From Natrialba aegyptia DSM 13077 (GTDB lineage Archaea > Halobacteriota > Halobacteria > Halobacteriales > Natrialbaceae), in assembly GCF_000337535.1 (NCBI RefSeq), contig NZ_AOIP01000014.1:1-64000 (forward strand): a stretch of DNA of 64,000 bases. Reading direction: 5' to 3'. The notes below the pieces were generated by a model. The model was not told the DNA's origin, did not search any database, and was given only the letters and a program-made list of their open reading frames with translations. The position numbers and the translations under genes are program-made. Shown here piece by piece: positions 56,348 to 64,000 of the stretch. Within the stretch, counting starts at the first letter, position 1; every line of letters begins with the position of its first letter.

Positions 56348-59300
56348 ATGAGCGACCGGCCCGCGATGAGTGGCGACGAACCGCGTTCCGTCCTCGTCGT
56401 CGGCTCGTCGCCGCCAGTCGAGCGCACGGCGGCCGCGCTTTCGGCAACCCTCGACTCGACTGCGCTCCTCCGAGCGCGGACCGTCTCGGCCGCGCGCGAG
56501 CACCTCGCGTCCGCGTCACACGCCGCGTCTTCGTCACAGCACCGTACGATCCACTGCCTCGTCTGCGAGTTCAGTCCCGAGTCGGAGACCGACACTGTGC
56601 AACCGACACCGCTCGCCGAACTCGCGTCACTGGCGGCGAACGGGGGTATCGACTCGCTGCCGCCGATCGTCGCCATCACCGACGACGAGCGGGTGAACGA
56701 CGCGCTCGATCACGGGGCTACCGACGTGATTTCGCCGGCGGACTCGCGGGCGACAATCGCGGCCCGGGTTCGAAACGTCGCAGAACTGCGCCACCACCGA
56801 GACAGTGCGCCGGATTCGGCGACGAACGGTGCTGCGGACCTGGCGACACTGGACCACCTCCCCGCTGCAGTATTCACGCTCGGACCCGCCGGTGAACTCG
56901 AGTACGCGAACGCGACCGCCCGCGAGTTCTTTCGCGGTGCATCGGAAGCGACCGTTCGAAACCGGGAGGAGACGCCGCTCGAGGGGACCGTCGTCTGGGA
57001 ACTGTTCCCCGCAGAGATTCGGGAAACCGTCGTCGACCGCTGTGCCGAGGCGCGAGCGTCCGGCTCCGTCGTCCAGTTCGAGACCCCGCTGCCCGAGCGA
57101 CTCCCCGCTCTCGCTCCCTCATCGGACGGCCCGTCCACGGCACAGCGCCGCCTCGAGGTGACCGCCGCCCCCGATGAGAACCGCCTCACAGTACTCGCTC
57201 GCGAGTTCAGGCGCGACCGGAAATCCGACGACGGCGTGGAGCGCGACCGGCTCGCGTTGCTCGAGGAGACGATCGACGCGCTCGAAGACGGCATCGCCGT
57301 TCTCGAGGACGGGACGCTCCGAATCGCGAATACGACGCTGTGTGATCTCGCCGGCACCGGGACGCTCGTCGGCGCGGCCGTCGACGCGCTGTTCGACGAC
57401 GAACTCGCGGCGGCGATCCGCGAGCGCGCCGATTCTCCGGTCAGCAGGTGGACCGACCCCATCCAGGGTGAACTCGACGGCGGCGGATCGGCACGGTCGG
57501 TCCCAGTCGACGTGTTCGTCGCGCCGCTGTCGGTCGCGGAGCGAACGCTCTGTGTGGTTCGCGACAGACGACGCTCGGCGACGGGGACGCTCTCGACAGT
57601 CTGTCGGACGATCGATTCTCTCTCGACGGCACCGTCCCGGTCTGCCGTGCGCCACGCCGTCGTTACCGGAATCCGAGAGTATTCCGGAGCCGAGTTCACC
57701 GGCTGGTACCGATCCGCCGACGACGGGGACCTGCTCAGCCCCGCGGCGGTCACGACGGCCGAGTCGGTGCCCCGGATCGAGCCGCCGGCAGTCGAACGCG
57801 AGGACGTGCCGTTGCACGTCGGTCGTGACGGTGACGACCGTCGCGACGGGACCGACGGCGATAGGTACCGCGACACCGTTCACGCCACGCTCGTCGATCG
57901 AGCCGACGCCGATCCGTTCCTCGCCCGCTCGGGCCTGCGCGCAGAGCGCGTGCTCGTCGTTCCGCTCGCGGAGCGCGGTGTCATCGTTGCGACGAGCAGC
58001 GATCCGATGGCGTTCGACGCGCTCGAGACTGCGCCGGTCGAGACGGTGTCCGCTGCCGGAGCCGCCGCTCTCGATCGAATCGCCGCTCGCGAACGCGTTC
58101 GAACGTCTCGCTACGAGCGCGCGCGCCTCGAATCGGAACTGGACGCGGCCGCACAGCTCCGAGCGGGCGAGCGCCACCTCCTCGACGCCGATAGCCGGAC
58201 GGCCGTCGAACAGCGCCTCTGTGAAGTCGCCGCCGCGCTAGCTCCGGCCGACGCGGACGAACTCGCCTGGGTCGGCCGCGCCACCGCCGGCAACGAGACC
58301 GTCACCCCCCGGACCTGGTCGGGATCCGCGGCCGGACGGGACGGCGAGTGGCTCGACTCCCAAACGATTCCGATCGATCCTAACGCGGCTGCCCCCGCCG
58401 GCCGAGCGGCGGCGAGACGGGACTCGATCGTCGTCGACGACCTCGCGGAGACCGCTGCTGACGCGGAGACGCACGACGGCGGCGAGAACGCGGACACGAC
58501 CGCGTTCATCCGCGCCGCAACCGAACGGGGCGTTCGCTCGGCGCTGAGCGTCCCGATCGAACACGACGAGTTCAGCTACGGAACGCTCACGGTGTACGCC
58601 GACCGGCCGGCGACCTTCGACGACCACAGCCGGCGGGTGTACGCCCACCTCGCGGCCGTCGCCGGCCACGCCATCGGCGCGCTCGAACGCAAACGGGCGC
58701 TGCTCGCGGACCGCGTCACCGAACTCGAACTCGTCCTGCGCGAGTCCGACGACGTCCTCGTCGCGCTCGCCCACGAACTCGGCCAGCCGCTCGACGTGCA
58801 GGCGGTCGTTCCGCGCTCGGCGGGCGGCTCGACGGTCTACTGTGCGTTGCCGTCCGGCGAGTTCGAATCCCCGTCGGCGTCGCGTCTCGACTCGCTCACC
58901 GAACTCGACGGCGTCGCTCGGGTTCGGTCGGTCGGGGAGGGCGAAACCGGCTCGGTCGTCGAGTTCACCGTCGAGACTGAAACCATCGCGGACGCGCTCG
59001 CGGCCCACAACGGTCTCGTGCGGACGCTCACCCCGGTCGACGACCGGACGCGATTGGAACTCGACCTGCCCGATCCCGTCGACGTCCGATCGTTCGTCGA
59101 GGGACTCCAGCGTGCGTTTCCGAGCGCTGAACTCGTGTCTCGGCGCGAGCGAGAGCGGGAGACGCGATCCCCGCGGGCGTTCGACGCGGCCGTTCGGAAG
59201 CGGTTATCGGAGCGCCAGTTCCAGACGCTCGAGGCGGCGTACTACGGCGGCTTCTTCGCGTGGCCCCGCAAGAGCACGGGCGAGGAAATCGCCGACTCGC

Positions 59301-59383
59301 TGGCCGTCTCGCAGCCGACGTTTAGCCGCCACCTTCGAACGGCCCAGCGGAAGCTCTTCGAACTCCTCTTCGACGAATACTGA
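56348..59383 (+). CDS. Large PAS-PAS-GAF-Bat regulator with HTH_10 domain
   Basis: 1011 aa from the ATG at 56348. Receiver-like domain (10-150), PAS 1 (about 175-275, LDHLPAAVFTLGPAGELEYA), PAS 2 (about 300-410, ALEDGIAVLEDGTLRIANTT), GAF 1 (about 420-590), GAF 2 (about 615-785, ALSVPIEHDEFSYGTLTVYA), Bat domain (about 795-935) and HTH_10 (about 950-1005: LSERQFQTLEAAYYGGFFAW, STGEEIADSLAVSQPTFSRH). A sensor and DNA-binding protein in one chain, probably reading redox or a small ligand. The gene 350 bp downstream encodes a second Bat-type factor. Confidence 0.92.
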   Translation: MSDRPAMSGDEPRSVLVVGSSPPVERTAAALSATLDSTALLRARTVSAAREHLASASHAASSSQHRTIHCLVCEFSPESETDTVQPTPLAELASLAANGGIDSLPPIVAITDDERVNDALDHGATDVISPADSRATIAARVRNVAELRHHRDSAPDSATNGAADLATLDHLPAAVFTLGPAGELEYANATAREFFRGASEATVRNREETPLEGTVVWELFPAEIRETVVDRCAEARASGSVVQFETPLPERLPALAPSSDGPSTAQRRLEVTAAPDENRLTVLAREFRRDRKSDDGVERDRLALLEETIDALEDGIAVLEDGTLRIANTTLCDLAGTGTLVGAAVDALFDDELAAAIRERADSPVSRWTDPIQGELDGGGSARSVPVDVFVAPLSVAERTLCVVRDRRRSATGTLSTVCRTIDSLSTAPSRSAVRHAVVTGIREYSGAEFTGWYRSADDGDLLSPAAVTTAESVPRIEPPAVEREDVPLHVGRDGDDRRDGTDGDRYRDTVHATLVDRADADPFLARSGLRAERVLVVPLAERGVIVATSSDPMAFDALETAPVETVSAAGAAALDRIAARERVRTSRYERARLESELDAAAQLRAGERHLLDADSRTAVEQRLCEVAAALAPADADELAWVGRATAGNETVTPRTWSGSAAGRDGEWLDSQTIPIDPNAAAPAGRAAARRDSIVVDDLAETAADAETHDGGENADTTAFIRAATERGVRSALSVPIEHDEFSYGTLTVYADRPATFDDHSRRVYAHLAAVAGHAIGALERKRALLADRVTELELVLRESDDVLVALAHELGQPLDVQAVVPRSAGGSTVYCALPSGEFESPSASRLDSLTELDGVARVRSVGEGETGSVVEFTVETETIADALAAHNGLVRTLTPVDDRTRLELDLPDPVDVRSFVEGLQRAFPSAELVSRRERERETRSPRAFDAAVRKRLSERQFQTLEAAYYGGFFAWPRKSTGEEIADSLAVSQPTFSRHLRTAQRKLFELLFDEY

Positions 59384-59733
59384 CGTGAACACCGCTCTTG
59401 CACTCCCGGCGAGCGAGACGAGTTCGGAATCGTCACGCGGCCGGTTAGCGACGCTGTCCAGTTCGGCCACGACTGCCGGTAATCTGCTGTTGGACGACCG
59501 TAATTCGGTTGTACCGCCGCGGCGGAGCCGGCGAAATTGGATAACCGGTTATTTCTTCCGCCCGGAAACAGTCACGGATTTCGACGGTTGAATCAGTATT
59601 GACTCGATTTGTTTATATATTTCCGTGTATAGCCTCCACGCCCATGTAGTCACAGTCGAATCACGGAATCGATGAGCGTGTGTTCGGTAACAACTCCTTA
59701 CAGTAGCTTTCTACGCGAGCGGGGGATGATTCC
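59384..59733. other. Intergenic region before the second Bat-type gene
   Basis: 350 bp with no supported gene. It contains TTTATATAT at 59612-59620, about 115 bp before the next start, and CTTTCTACG about 25 bp before it. No inverted repeat of note apart from short ones. The first 100 bp may hold the terminator of the preceding regulator gene. Confidence 0.5.
59612..59620 (+). promoter_or_regulatory. Putative TATA box for the Bat-type gene at 59734
   Basis: TTTATATAT in an AT-rich stretch. If used, the transcript would have a leader of about 90 nt, unusual in this window, where most genes look leaderless. Confidence 0.4.
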
Positions 59734-60558
59734 ATGAGTCTCGATCTTACCGAGACGACGGAGAAACGAGAGCGAGCGAGAACGGACGCCGAAGCGGAGT
59801 CACCACCCGCGTCCGTGACTGCGAGCCAGACCGAGTCGGCGACAGCCACGGTCGACACCGGTTCAGCCGACCACTCCGGAACAACCCCCGCACAGACGCC
59901 CCTGCGTACGCAGGCGGATGGCGGCGTCATCGCGCAACTCCGCCTCGAACACGAGGCCCTCCTCCTGCGTCCAACCCTGCGGCGCGCACTCGATACACCC
60001 GTCGAACTCGAGTACCGCACGCAGACGCCGCAAGACCGGACCGTCGTCTTCCTCACCGTCTACGGGACCGAGTTCGAGCCGTTCGACCGTGCGCTGGCAG
60101 TCGACCCGACCGTCACGGATCCCGTCCTCGTCGACCGCTACTCCGACAGACGGGTCTACCGTGTGACACTCACCGACCGCGCACTGGCGCTCGCTCCGAT
60201 GACGACTCCCGTCGACGGCCACATTCTCGATATCACGAGTTCGCGCGACGGCTGGCTCGTCCAGCTTCGCTTCCCGGACCGTGACGCGCTAGTCGAGTTC
60301 AACGACACCTGCCGTGCACGCGGCGTCTCCGTCGCGGTCGAGCACCTGCGGGTCTCGGACGACGAGGACGACGGCGTGGTCGCACTGACCGAGAAACAAC
60401 AGGAATTGCTCCTCGTTGCCTACCAGGAAGGGTACTTCGACGTGCCACGAGGGATTTCGCAGGATGAACTCGCGGATCGACTCGATGTCTCGAAGTCGGC
60501 GGTCTCACAGCGGCTTCGCCGAGCGATCGGTGAACTCTGTGGGGCGACGATCGCCTGA
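59734..60558 (+). CDS. Bat-type HTH_10 transcription factor
   Basis: 274 aa. Disordered Thr/Ser/Glu-rich head (1-65), a Bat sensory domain (about 66-215, GVIAQLRLEHEALLLRPTLR) and HTH_10 at the C-terminus (about 220-270: LTEKQQELLLVAYQEGYFDV, ISQDELADRLDVSKSAVSQR). It resembles a regulator without PAS/GAF sensors. It lies directly after a 1011-aa relative of the same family, in the same direction, separated by its own promoter region. Confidence 0.9.
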   Translation: MSLDLTETTEKRERARTDAEAESPPASVTASQTESATATVDTGSADHSGTTPAQTPLRTQADGGVIAQLRLEHEALLLRPTLRRALDTPVELEYRTQTPQDRTVVFLTVYGTEFEPFDRALAVDPTVTDPVLVDRYSDRRVYRVTLTDRALALAPMTTPVDGHILDITSSRDGWLVQLRFPDRDALVEFNDTCRARGVSVAVEHLRVSDDEDDGVVALTEKQQELLLVAYQEGYFDVPRGISQDELADRLDVSKSAVSQRLRRAIGELCGATIA

Positions 60559-60590
60559 CTCGGCGATCGAGCGGCTCTCATTTCGCCCGG

Positions 60591-60830
60591 TTAACGAACG
60601 ACGTGAAGTCGGAACATCGATCGCAGGCTCCAGAGTACAAGCGCGCTACCGACGATGAGTCCGATCGGAAGCAAGAGTAGAGAGTTGTTGAACGATGAAG
60701 CGAGAATCTGAACGCCGAGGATCGCAAGGAAGAGCAGTCCAATCGTTTTGAGGCCTGTTTTGATCCATTCTTTGAAAACAGCGCGGGCGATCTCACGGAC
60801 GCGTTCCTCGTCGAGTTCTGCAGCGGGCAC
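60591..60830 (-). CDS. Small membrane protein
   Basis: 79 aa from the GTG at 60830 (VPAAELDEERVREIARAVFK); a GTG at 60857 would add nine residues. An amphipathic helix leads into two hydrophobic segments: GLKTIGLLFLAILGVQIL and LLLLPIGLIVGSALVLWSL. The C-terminus is RSMFRLHVVR. This is a plausible haloarchaeal small membrane protein of unknown role, convergent with the Bat-type gene. Confidence 0.65.
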   Translation of the reverse strand: MPAAELDEERVREIARAVFKEWIKTGLKTIGLLFLAILGVQILASSFNNSLLLLPIGLIVGSALVLWSLRSMFRLHVVR

Positions 60831-60972
60831 AGGGGGAACTACGAGGAGGGCATTCACAGTTGTTACGTTTGAAGAAGAGAGCGTGGAAGGGCGGTCGAGA
60901 CGAAACTGAACCCGAGTCGCGTACAGCGCTAGCTCGAGGGCAGAGCGAGAGCGGAGAGAAAGCGGTCGTTCG

Positions 60973-61161
60973 TTATTCGTCGGCGTCGTCGGACTCGTCC
61001 CGCATTGTGCCCAACTGGGAGACGAGTTCGTCCGTGGAGGCGTCGGATTCGAACGAGAGCTGGCCGTCGTGGTCGTTCTGGTGGACGTTGACGGCATCGA
61101 CATCGTCTTCGTCGGCTGTTTGTTGCTGTTGCTCGGATTCGTCGTAGCTACCAAAACCCAT
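60973..61161 (-). CDS. DUF5786-like small acidic protein
   Basis: 62 aa from the ATG at 61161 (MGFGSYDESEQQQQTADEDD); an ATG two codons upstream is possible. The sequence MGFGSYDESEQQ, then DVDAVNVHQNDHDGQLSFES and TDELVSQLG, matches the haloarchaeal DUF5786 family by resemblance. Highly acidic and probably partly disordered. Function unknown. Confidence 0.82.
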   Translation of the reverse strand: MGFGSYDESEQQQQTADEDDVDAVNVHQNDHDGQLSFESDASTDELVSQLGTMRDESDDADE

Positions 61162-61800
61162 GGGCATACTGGACCGAGCGGGACCATAGGTGTGGCGGTT
61201 CGACGCCGTTCTGCGGCGTGTTGACGCGCGCGAGACCTGTCTCTAGGCGAATCTTTTTTCGACCGAACGGCCGGGGAACAGGACGAGACGAGATGGCGGT
61301 GAGAGACGGGTGGCTGTCCGCTCGTTGGCCGAGTGTGAGCAGTCCATACCACTGATTCGGCGCACCTTACGGGAATGTTCGGAGCAACATACGAATCATC
61401 GGATCGCTGTTTGGTTTACATACTCACAAATATCTGAGGATAGGTGCATAATTGATGACGAGTAACAGAAATAGTGAAGAATCCATCACTTCTATATCGT
61501 AACTATAGAACAGTCACGAAACGGTGATTGGGTGCCGTGTAGTGAATCACTGTACTCATCCTGTAATACCGCTGGTTCCGGTAGTCTACCTATAGTAATG
61601 GGTTCGGCTTGCTTGTGCTCGTACCATGTCCGTGCCCCGTTTCCGCCCGTGCCGAATCGTGACGGGCGATCGACTCACTCGGCGGACTCGATCGTCGACA
61701 CCGCTATCACACCCAGGAACAGCACCGCATCCCACACGCGACTCGCCAGTCGCCACCACCGGCTGCCAGCTCTGGCGGCCACTTCGAGGGTGACCTATCG
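61162..61800. other. Gene-free region upstream of glmS
   Basis: 639 bp with no supported coding frame, tRNA or repeat family. It has an AT-rich centre (about 61370-61520). An inverted pair TTCTATA (61490-61496) and TATAGAA (61504-61510) with a 7-nt spacer stands out. A long glmS leader or an unlisted RNA cannot be excluded; I see no riboswitch signature I can support. Confidence 0.5.
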
Positions 61801-63615
61801 ATGTGTGGAATTATCGGACACATCGGGACCGGAAACGCGCTTGAAACGCTCCTTACAGGGCTCGAAAACCTCGAATATCGCGGCTACGACTCCGCCGGAA
61901 TCGCCGTCCAGAACGGCTCCGGAATCGCCGTCCAGAAACGCTCCGGCAAGGTCGACGAACTCAAGAACTCGATCGGTGACAGACACATCGAGGGGAACGT
62001 CGGTATCGGCCACACCCGCTGGTCGACTCACGGCCCCCCGACCGACGAGAACGCCCACCCGCACACGGACGACACCGCGGACGTCGCCGTCGTCCACAAC
62101 GGAATCATCGAGAACTACGCCGACCTCAAATCGTGGCTTCGCGAGCGCGGCCACGAGTTCACGAGCGATACCGATACCGAGGTCATCCCCCACCTCATTC
62201 AGTACTATCTCGACGCCGGGATGGCAAACGAGGCGGCCTTCCGGCGAGCGATCGATGAACTCGAGGGGAGTTACGCGGTGACGGCGATGCTCGACGGCGA
62301 GCACGTCCTCTACGCGGCGCGACAGGGATCGCCGCTCGTCGTCGGCGTCGAGGACGACGAGTTCTTCCTGGCGAGCGACGTGCCGGCGTTCCTCGAGTAC
62401 ACCGATACCGTGGTCTATCTGGAGGACGGCGACGTTGCGATCGTCGACGAAGACGGCGTCGAGTTTACGGATCTCGCGGGAGAGTCGATCACGCGGGAAC
62501 CGGAGACGGTCGAGTGGGACCCCGAGCAGGCTGGCAAGGGCGAGTACGACCACTTTATGCTGAAAGAGATTTACGAACAGCCGACCTCGCTCGCGCAGGC
62601 GATCGAGGGTCGGATCGATCCCGAGAACGGGCGGATTGCGCTCGAGGACTTCCCGTCGGGAACCTTCGAGGGCGTCGGGAACGTCCAGCTTATCGCCTGC
62701 GGAACGTCCTATCACGCGGCGCTGTACGGTTCGCTCGCGCTGAACCAGGCGGGGATTCGCGCGACGGCGCTGCTCGCGAACGAGTACAGCGTAACGGCAC
62801 CGCCGGTCGACGACGAGACGCTCGTCATCGCGGTGACACAGAGCGGCGAGACGGCGGACACGCTGAACGCGTTGCGCCAGGCGACCGCGGCGGGTGCGGA
62901 CACGCTTACCGTGACGAACGTGGTCGGCTCGACCGCCGCCCGCGAGGCGGACGACACGCTGTTCATCCGCGCCGGCCCGGAGATCGGCGTCGCCGCGACG
63001 AAGACGTTCTCCTCGCAGGCGGTCATGCTGACGCTGTTGGCGCAGCGTATCGCCGCCGATACCTGCGGCGAGCCGCCCGCGGACCTCACATCACTTCTGC
63101 CCGACCTGTCTCGAATGCCCGCGCAGCTCGAGTCGATGCTTGTGACCGACGACGCAGCGCGGATTGCGGACCGCTATCGCGACAGTCAGTCGTACTTCTT
63201 CATCGGACGCGGACTCGGCTATCCGGTCGCACTCGAGGGGGCGTTGAAGTTCAAGGAAATCACCTACGAGCACGCGGAGGGATTCGCCTCGGGTGAACTC
63301 AAACACGGGCCGCTCGCGCTCGTCACGCCGAACACGCCGGTATTCGCGGTCTTTACCGGGGACGAGGACGAGAAAACGCTCAAGAACGCCGAGGAGGCCC
63401 AGACCCGCGGCGCGCCCGTGATCGCGATCTGCCCGGACGACCATCGGGCGGTCGAAGTGGCGGACCGGCACATCGCGATACCGGCGACCGATTCCGAACT
63501 GGCGGGCCTGTTCGCGAACGTGCAACTGCAACTCGTCTCCTATCACGCGGCGAACCAGCTCGACCGGCCGATCGACAAGCCTCGCAATCTGGCAAAGAGC
63601 GTCACCGTCGAATAG
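61801..63615 (+). CDS. glmS: Glutamine--fructose-6-phosphate transaminase (isomerising)
   Basis: 604 aa. N-terminal class II glutamine amidotransferase beginning MCGIIGHIGTGNALETLLTG (Cys2 nucleophile after Met removal), GHTRWSTHGPPTDENAHPHT; then two SIS domains (VQLIACGTSYHAALYGSLAL; SYFFIGRGLGYPVALEGALK and EITYEHAEGFASGELKHGPL) and C-terminal AKSVTVE. It makes glucosamine-6-phosphate, the first step to UDP-N-acetylglucosamine. The convergent gene at 63847 encodes a GlmU-like enzyme, probably the last step, so they form a pathway pair. Confidence 0.97.
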   Translation: MCGIIGHIGTGNALETLLTGLENLEYRGYDSAGIAVQNGSGIAVQKRSGKVDELKNSIGDRHIEGNVGIGHTRWSTHGPPTDENAHPHTDDTADVAVVHNGIIENYADLKSWLRERGHEFTSDTDTEVIPHLIQYYLDAGMANEAAFRRAIDELEGSYAVTAMLDGEHVLYAARQGSPLVVGVEDDEFFLASDVPAFLEYTDTVVYLEDGDVAIVDEDGVEFTDLAGESITREPETVEWDPEQAGKGEYDHFMLKEIYEQPTSLAQAIEGRIDPENGRIALEDFPSGTFEGVGNVQLIACGTSYHAALYGSLALNQAGIRATALLANEYSVTAPPVDDETLVIAVTQSGETADTLNALRQATAAGADTLTVTNVVGSTAAREADDTLFIRAGPEIGVAATKTFSSQAVMLTLLAQRIAADTCGEPPADLTSLLPDLSRMPAQLESMLVTDDAARIADRYRDSQSYFFIGRGLGYPVALEGALKFKEITYEHAEGFASGELKHGPLALVTPNTPVFAVFTGDEDEKTLKNAEEAQTRGAPVIAICPDDHRAVEVADRHIAIPATDSELAGLFANVQLQLVSYHAANQLDRPIDKPRNLAKSVTVE

Positions 63616-63846
63616 ACCGCTGTCGCCGCTCGAAACCGCGGGATTCGAGGCCACCCCCGTCGCCTCGAATCCGTACGGCAACGCGAATCGGTGGCCCGAA
63701 CTCGAACGGATCTGCGATCGATGTCGACGCCGAGACGGGCTGTTGGAGACGACGATCGTGTACCCTGTGACCGATCGACAGCCTCCGATCGGACTAGCCA
63801 GATACCGCTACATAAAATCGCCGCCTGAGAGCGTCGGTTGCGTTCG

Positions 63847-64000
63847 TTATCGGTCCCGTTCGACGACCTCGCCGGGCCGCGTCGTTGCCGCCGTATCGAG
63901 TTTCAATCCGGGCGTTAGACTCGTATTGATTCCCGTCTTGACGCCGTCGCCGGCAACGACGCCGAACTTTCGCCGGTCCGTCGAGATGCGTTCGCCCTTG
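63847..64000 (-). CDS. GlmU-like sugar nucleotidyltransferase/acetyltransferase, C-terminus
   Basis: About 51 codons on the minus strand, entering from the contig edge and ending at 63847: KGERISTDRRKFGVVAGDGV, then KTGINTSLTPGLKLDTAATT and RPGEVVERDR. This is the left-handed beta-helix tail of archaeal bifunctional glucosamine-1-phosphate acetyltransferase/UDP-GlcNAc pyrophosphorylases. The gene continues beyond the window. It is convergent with glmS, 231 bp apart. Confidence 0.85.
   Translation of the reverse strand, partial: KGERISTDRRKFGVVAGDGVKTGINTSLTPGLKLDTAATTRPGEVVERDR

Noticed and set aside
61532-62281. 249-aa frame before and inside glmS
   Set aside because: Overlaps glmS in another frame and has the Thr/Arg/Ser/Pro composition of a shadow; no promoter or start signal.

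Overview
This window is chromosomal DNA from a halophilic archaeon of class Halobacteria, most likely family Natrialbaceae; I cannot fix the genus. The predicted proteins are very acidic, GC content is high, CTAG is rare, many genes have a TATA box 25-30 bp before the start codon (leaderless transcripts), secreted proteins carry twin-arginine/lipobox signals, and several families are specific to haloarchaea (Bat/HTH_10 regulators, DUF5786-like and MTH865-like proteins, RPA-Rpap-phosphoesterase operon, PccX). The first 19 bases are a Nextera transposase adapter, so the left edge is the end of a short-read contig and not a natural boundary.

Layout. 0-3.3 kb: partial Bat-type regulator, acidic-tail membrane protein, hypoxanthine/guanine phosphoribosyltransferase and a purine/xanthine permease (salvage). 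3.4-6.7 kb: divergent acyl-CoA dehydrogenase and a hydroxyacyl-CoA dehydrogenase/enoyl-CoA hydratase fusion. 7-17 kb: sensor kinase, cupin, O-methyltransferase, AspT-like transporter, acyl-CoA ligase, UspA, Na+/H+ antiporter, lipoprotein. 17-21 kb: pccB-pccX-pccA, propionyl/acetyl-CoA carboxylase. 21-23.5 kb: NSS transporter and a decayed ABC solute-binding-protein gene. 24-28.1 kb: single-strand DNA binding operon rpa-rpap-rpe. 28-36 kb: sulfatase-like protein, ArfC, nitronate monooxygenase, MsrA, CBS protein, GlpA-like oxidoreductase, SDR. 35.7-42.6 kb: two cobalamin genes (adenosyltransferase and cobyric acid synthase) separated by an ABC exporter and a SoxB-like metallophosphatase. 43-46.8 kb: MTH865-like protein and a large Bat-type sensor-regulator. 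47-49.8 kb: trehalose synthesis (otsA, otsB). 50-55.4 kb: a putative metal/thiol redox module: Tp34/P19-like lipoprotein, His-rich membrane protein, SCO1, TlpA, CcdA. 55.5-60.6 kb: zinc ribbon, UspA, two adjacent Bat-type regulators. 60.6-64 kb: small proteins, glmS, and the C-terminus of a GlmU-like enzyme (UDP-GlcNAc synthesis).

Functionally the window is mostly core metabolism and regulation: fatty-acid/propionate degradation (acyl-CoA ligase, dehydrogenase, hydratase/dehydrogenase, carboxylase), osmolyte synthesis, amino-sugar synthesis and redox protein maturation. I see no rRNA, tRNA, CRISPR array, intact insertion sequence or prophage. The most unexpected signal is an over-represented 9-mer, CGAGTTCAG, found about 28 times on both strands, including in intergenic DNA and often where it forces rare T-ending codons. 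A 36-nt-arm palindrome at 46.2 kb and a shared operator-like palindrome at 29.26 and 36.54 kb are also notable.
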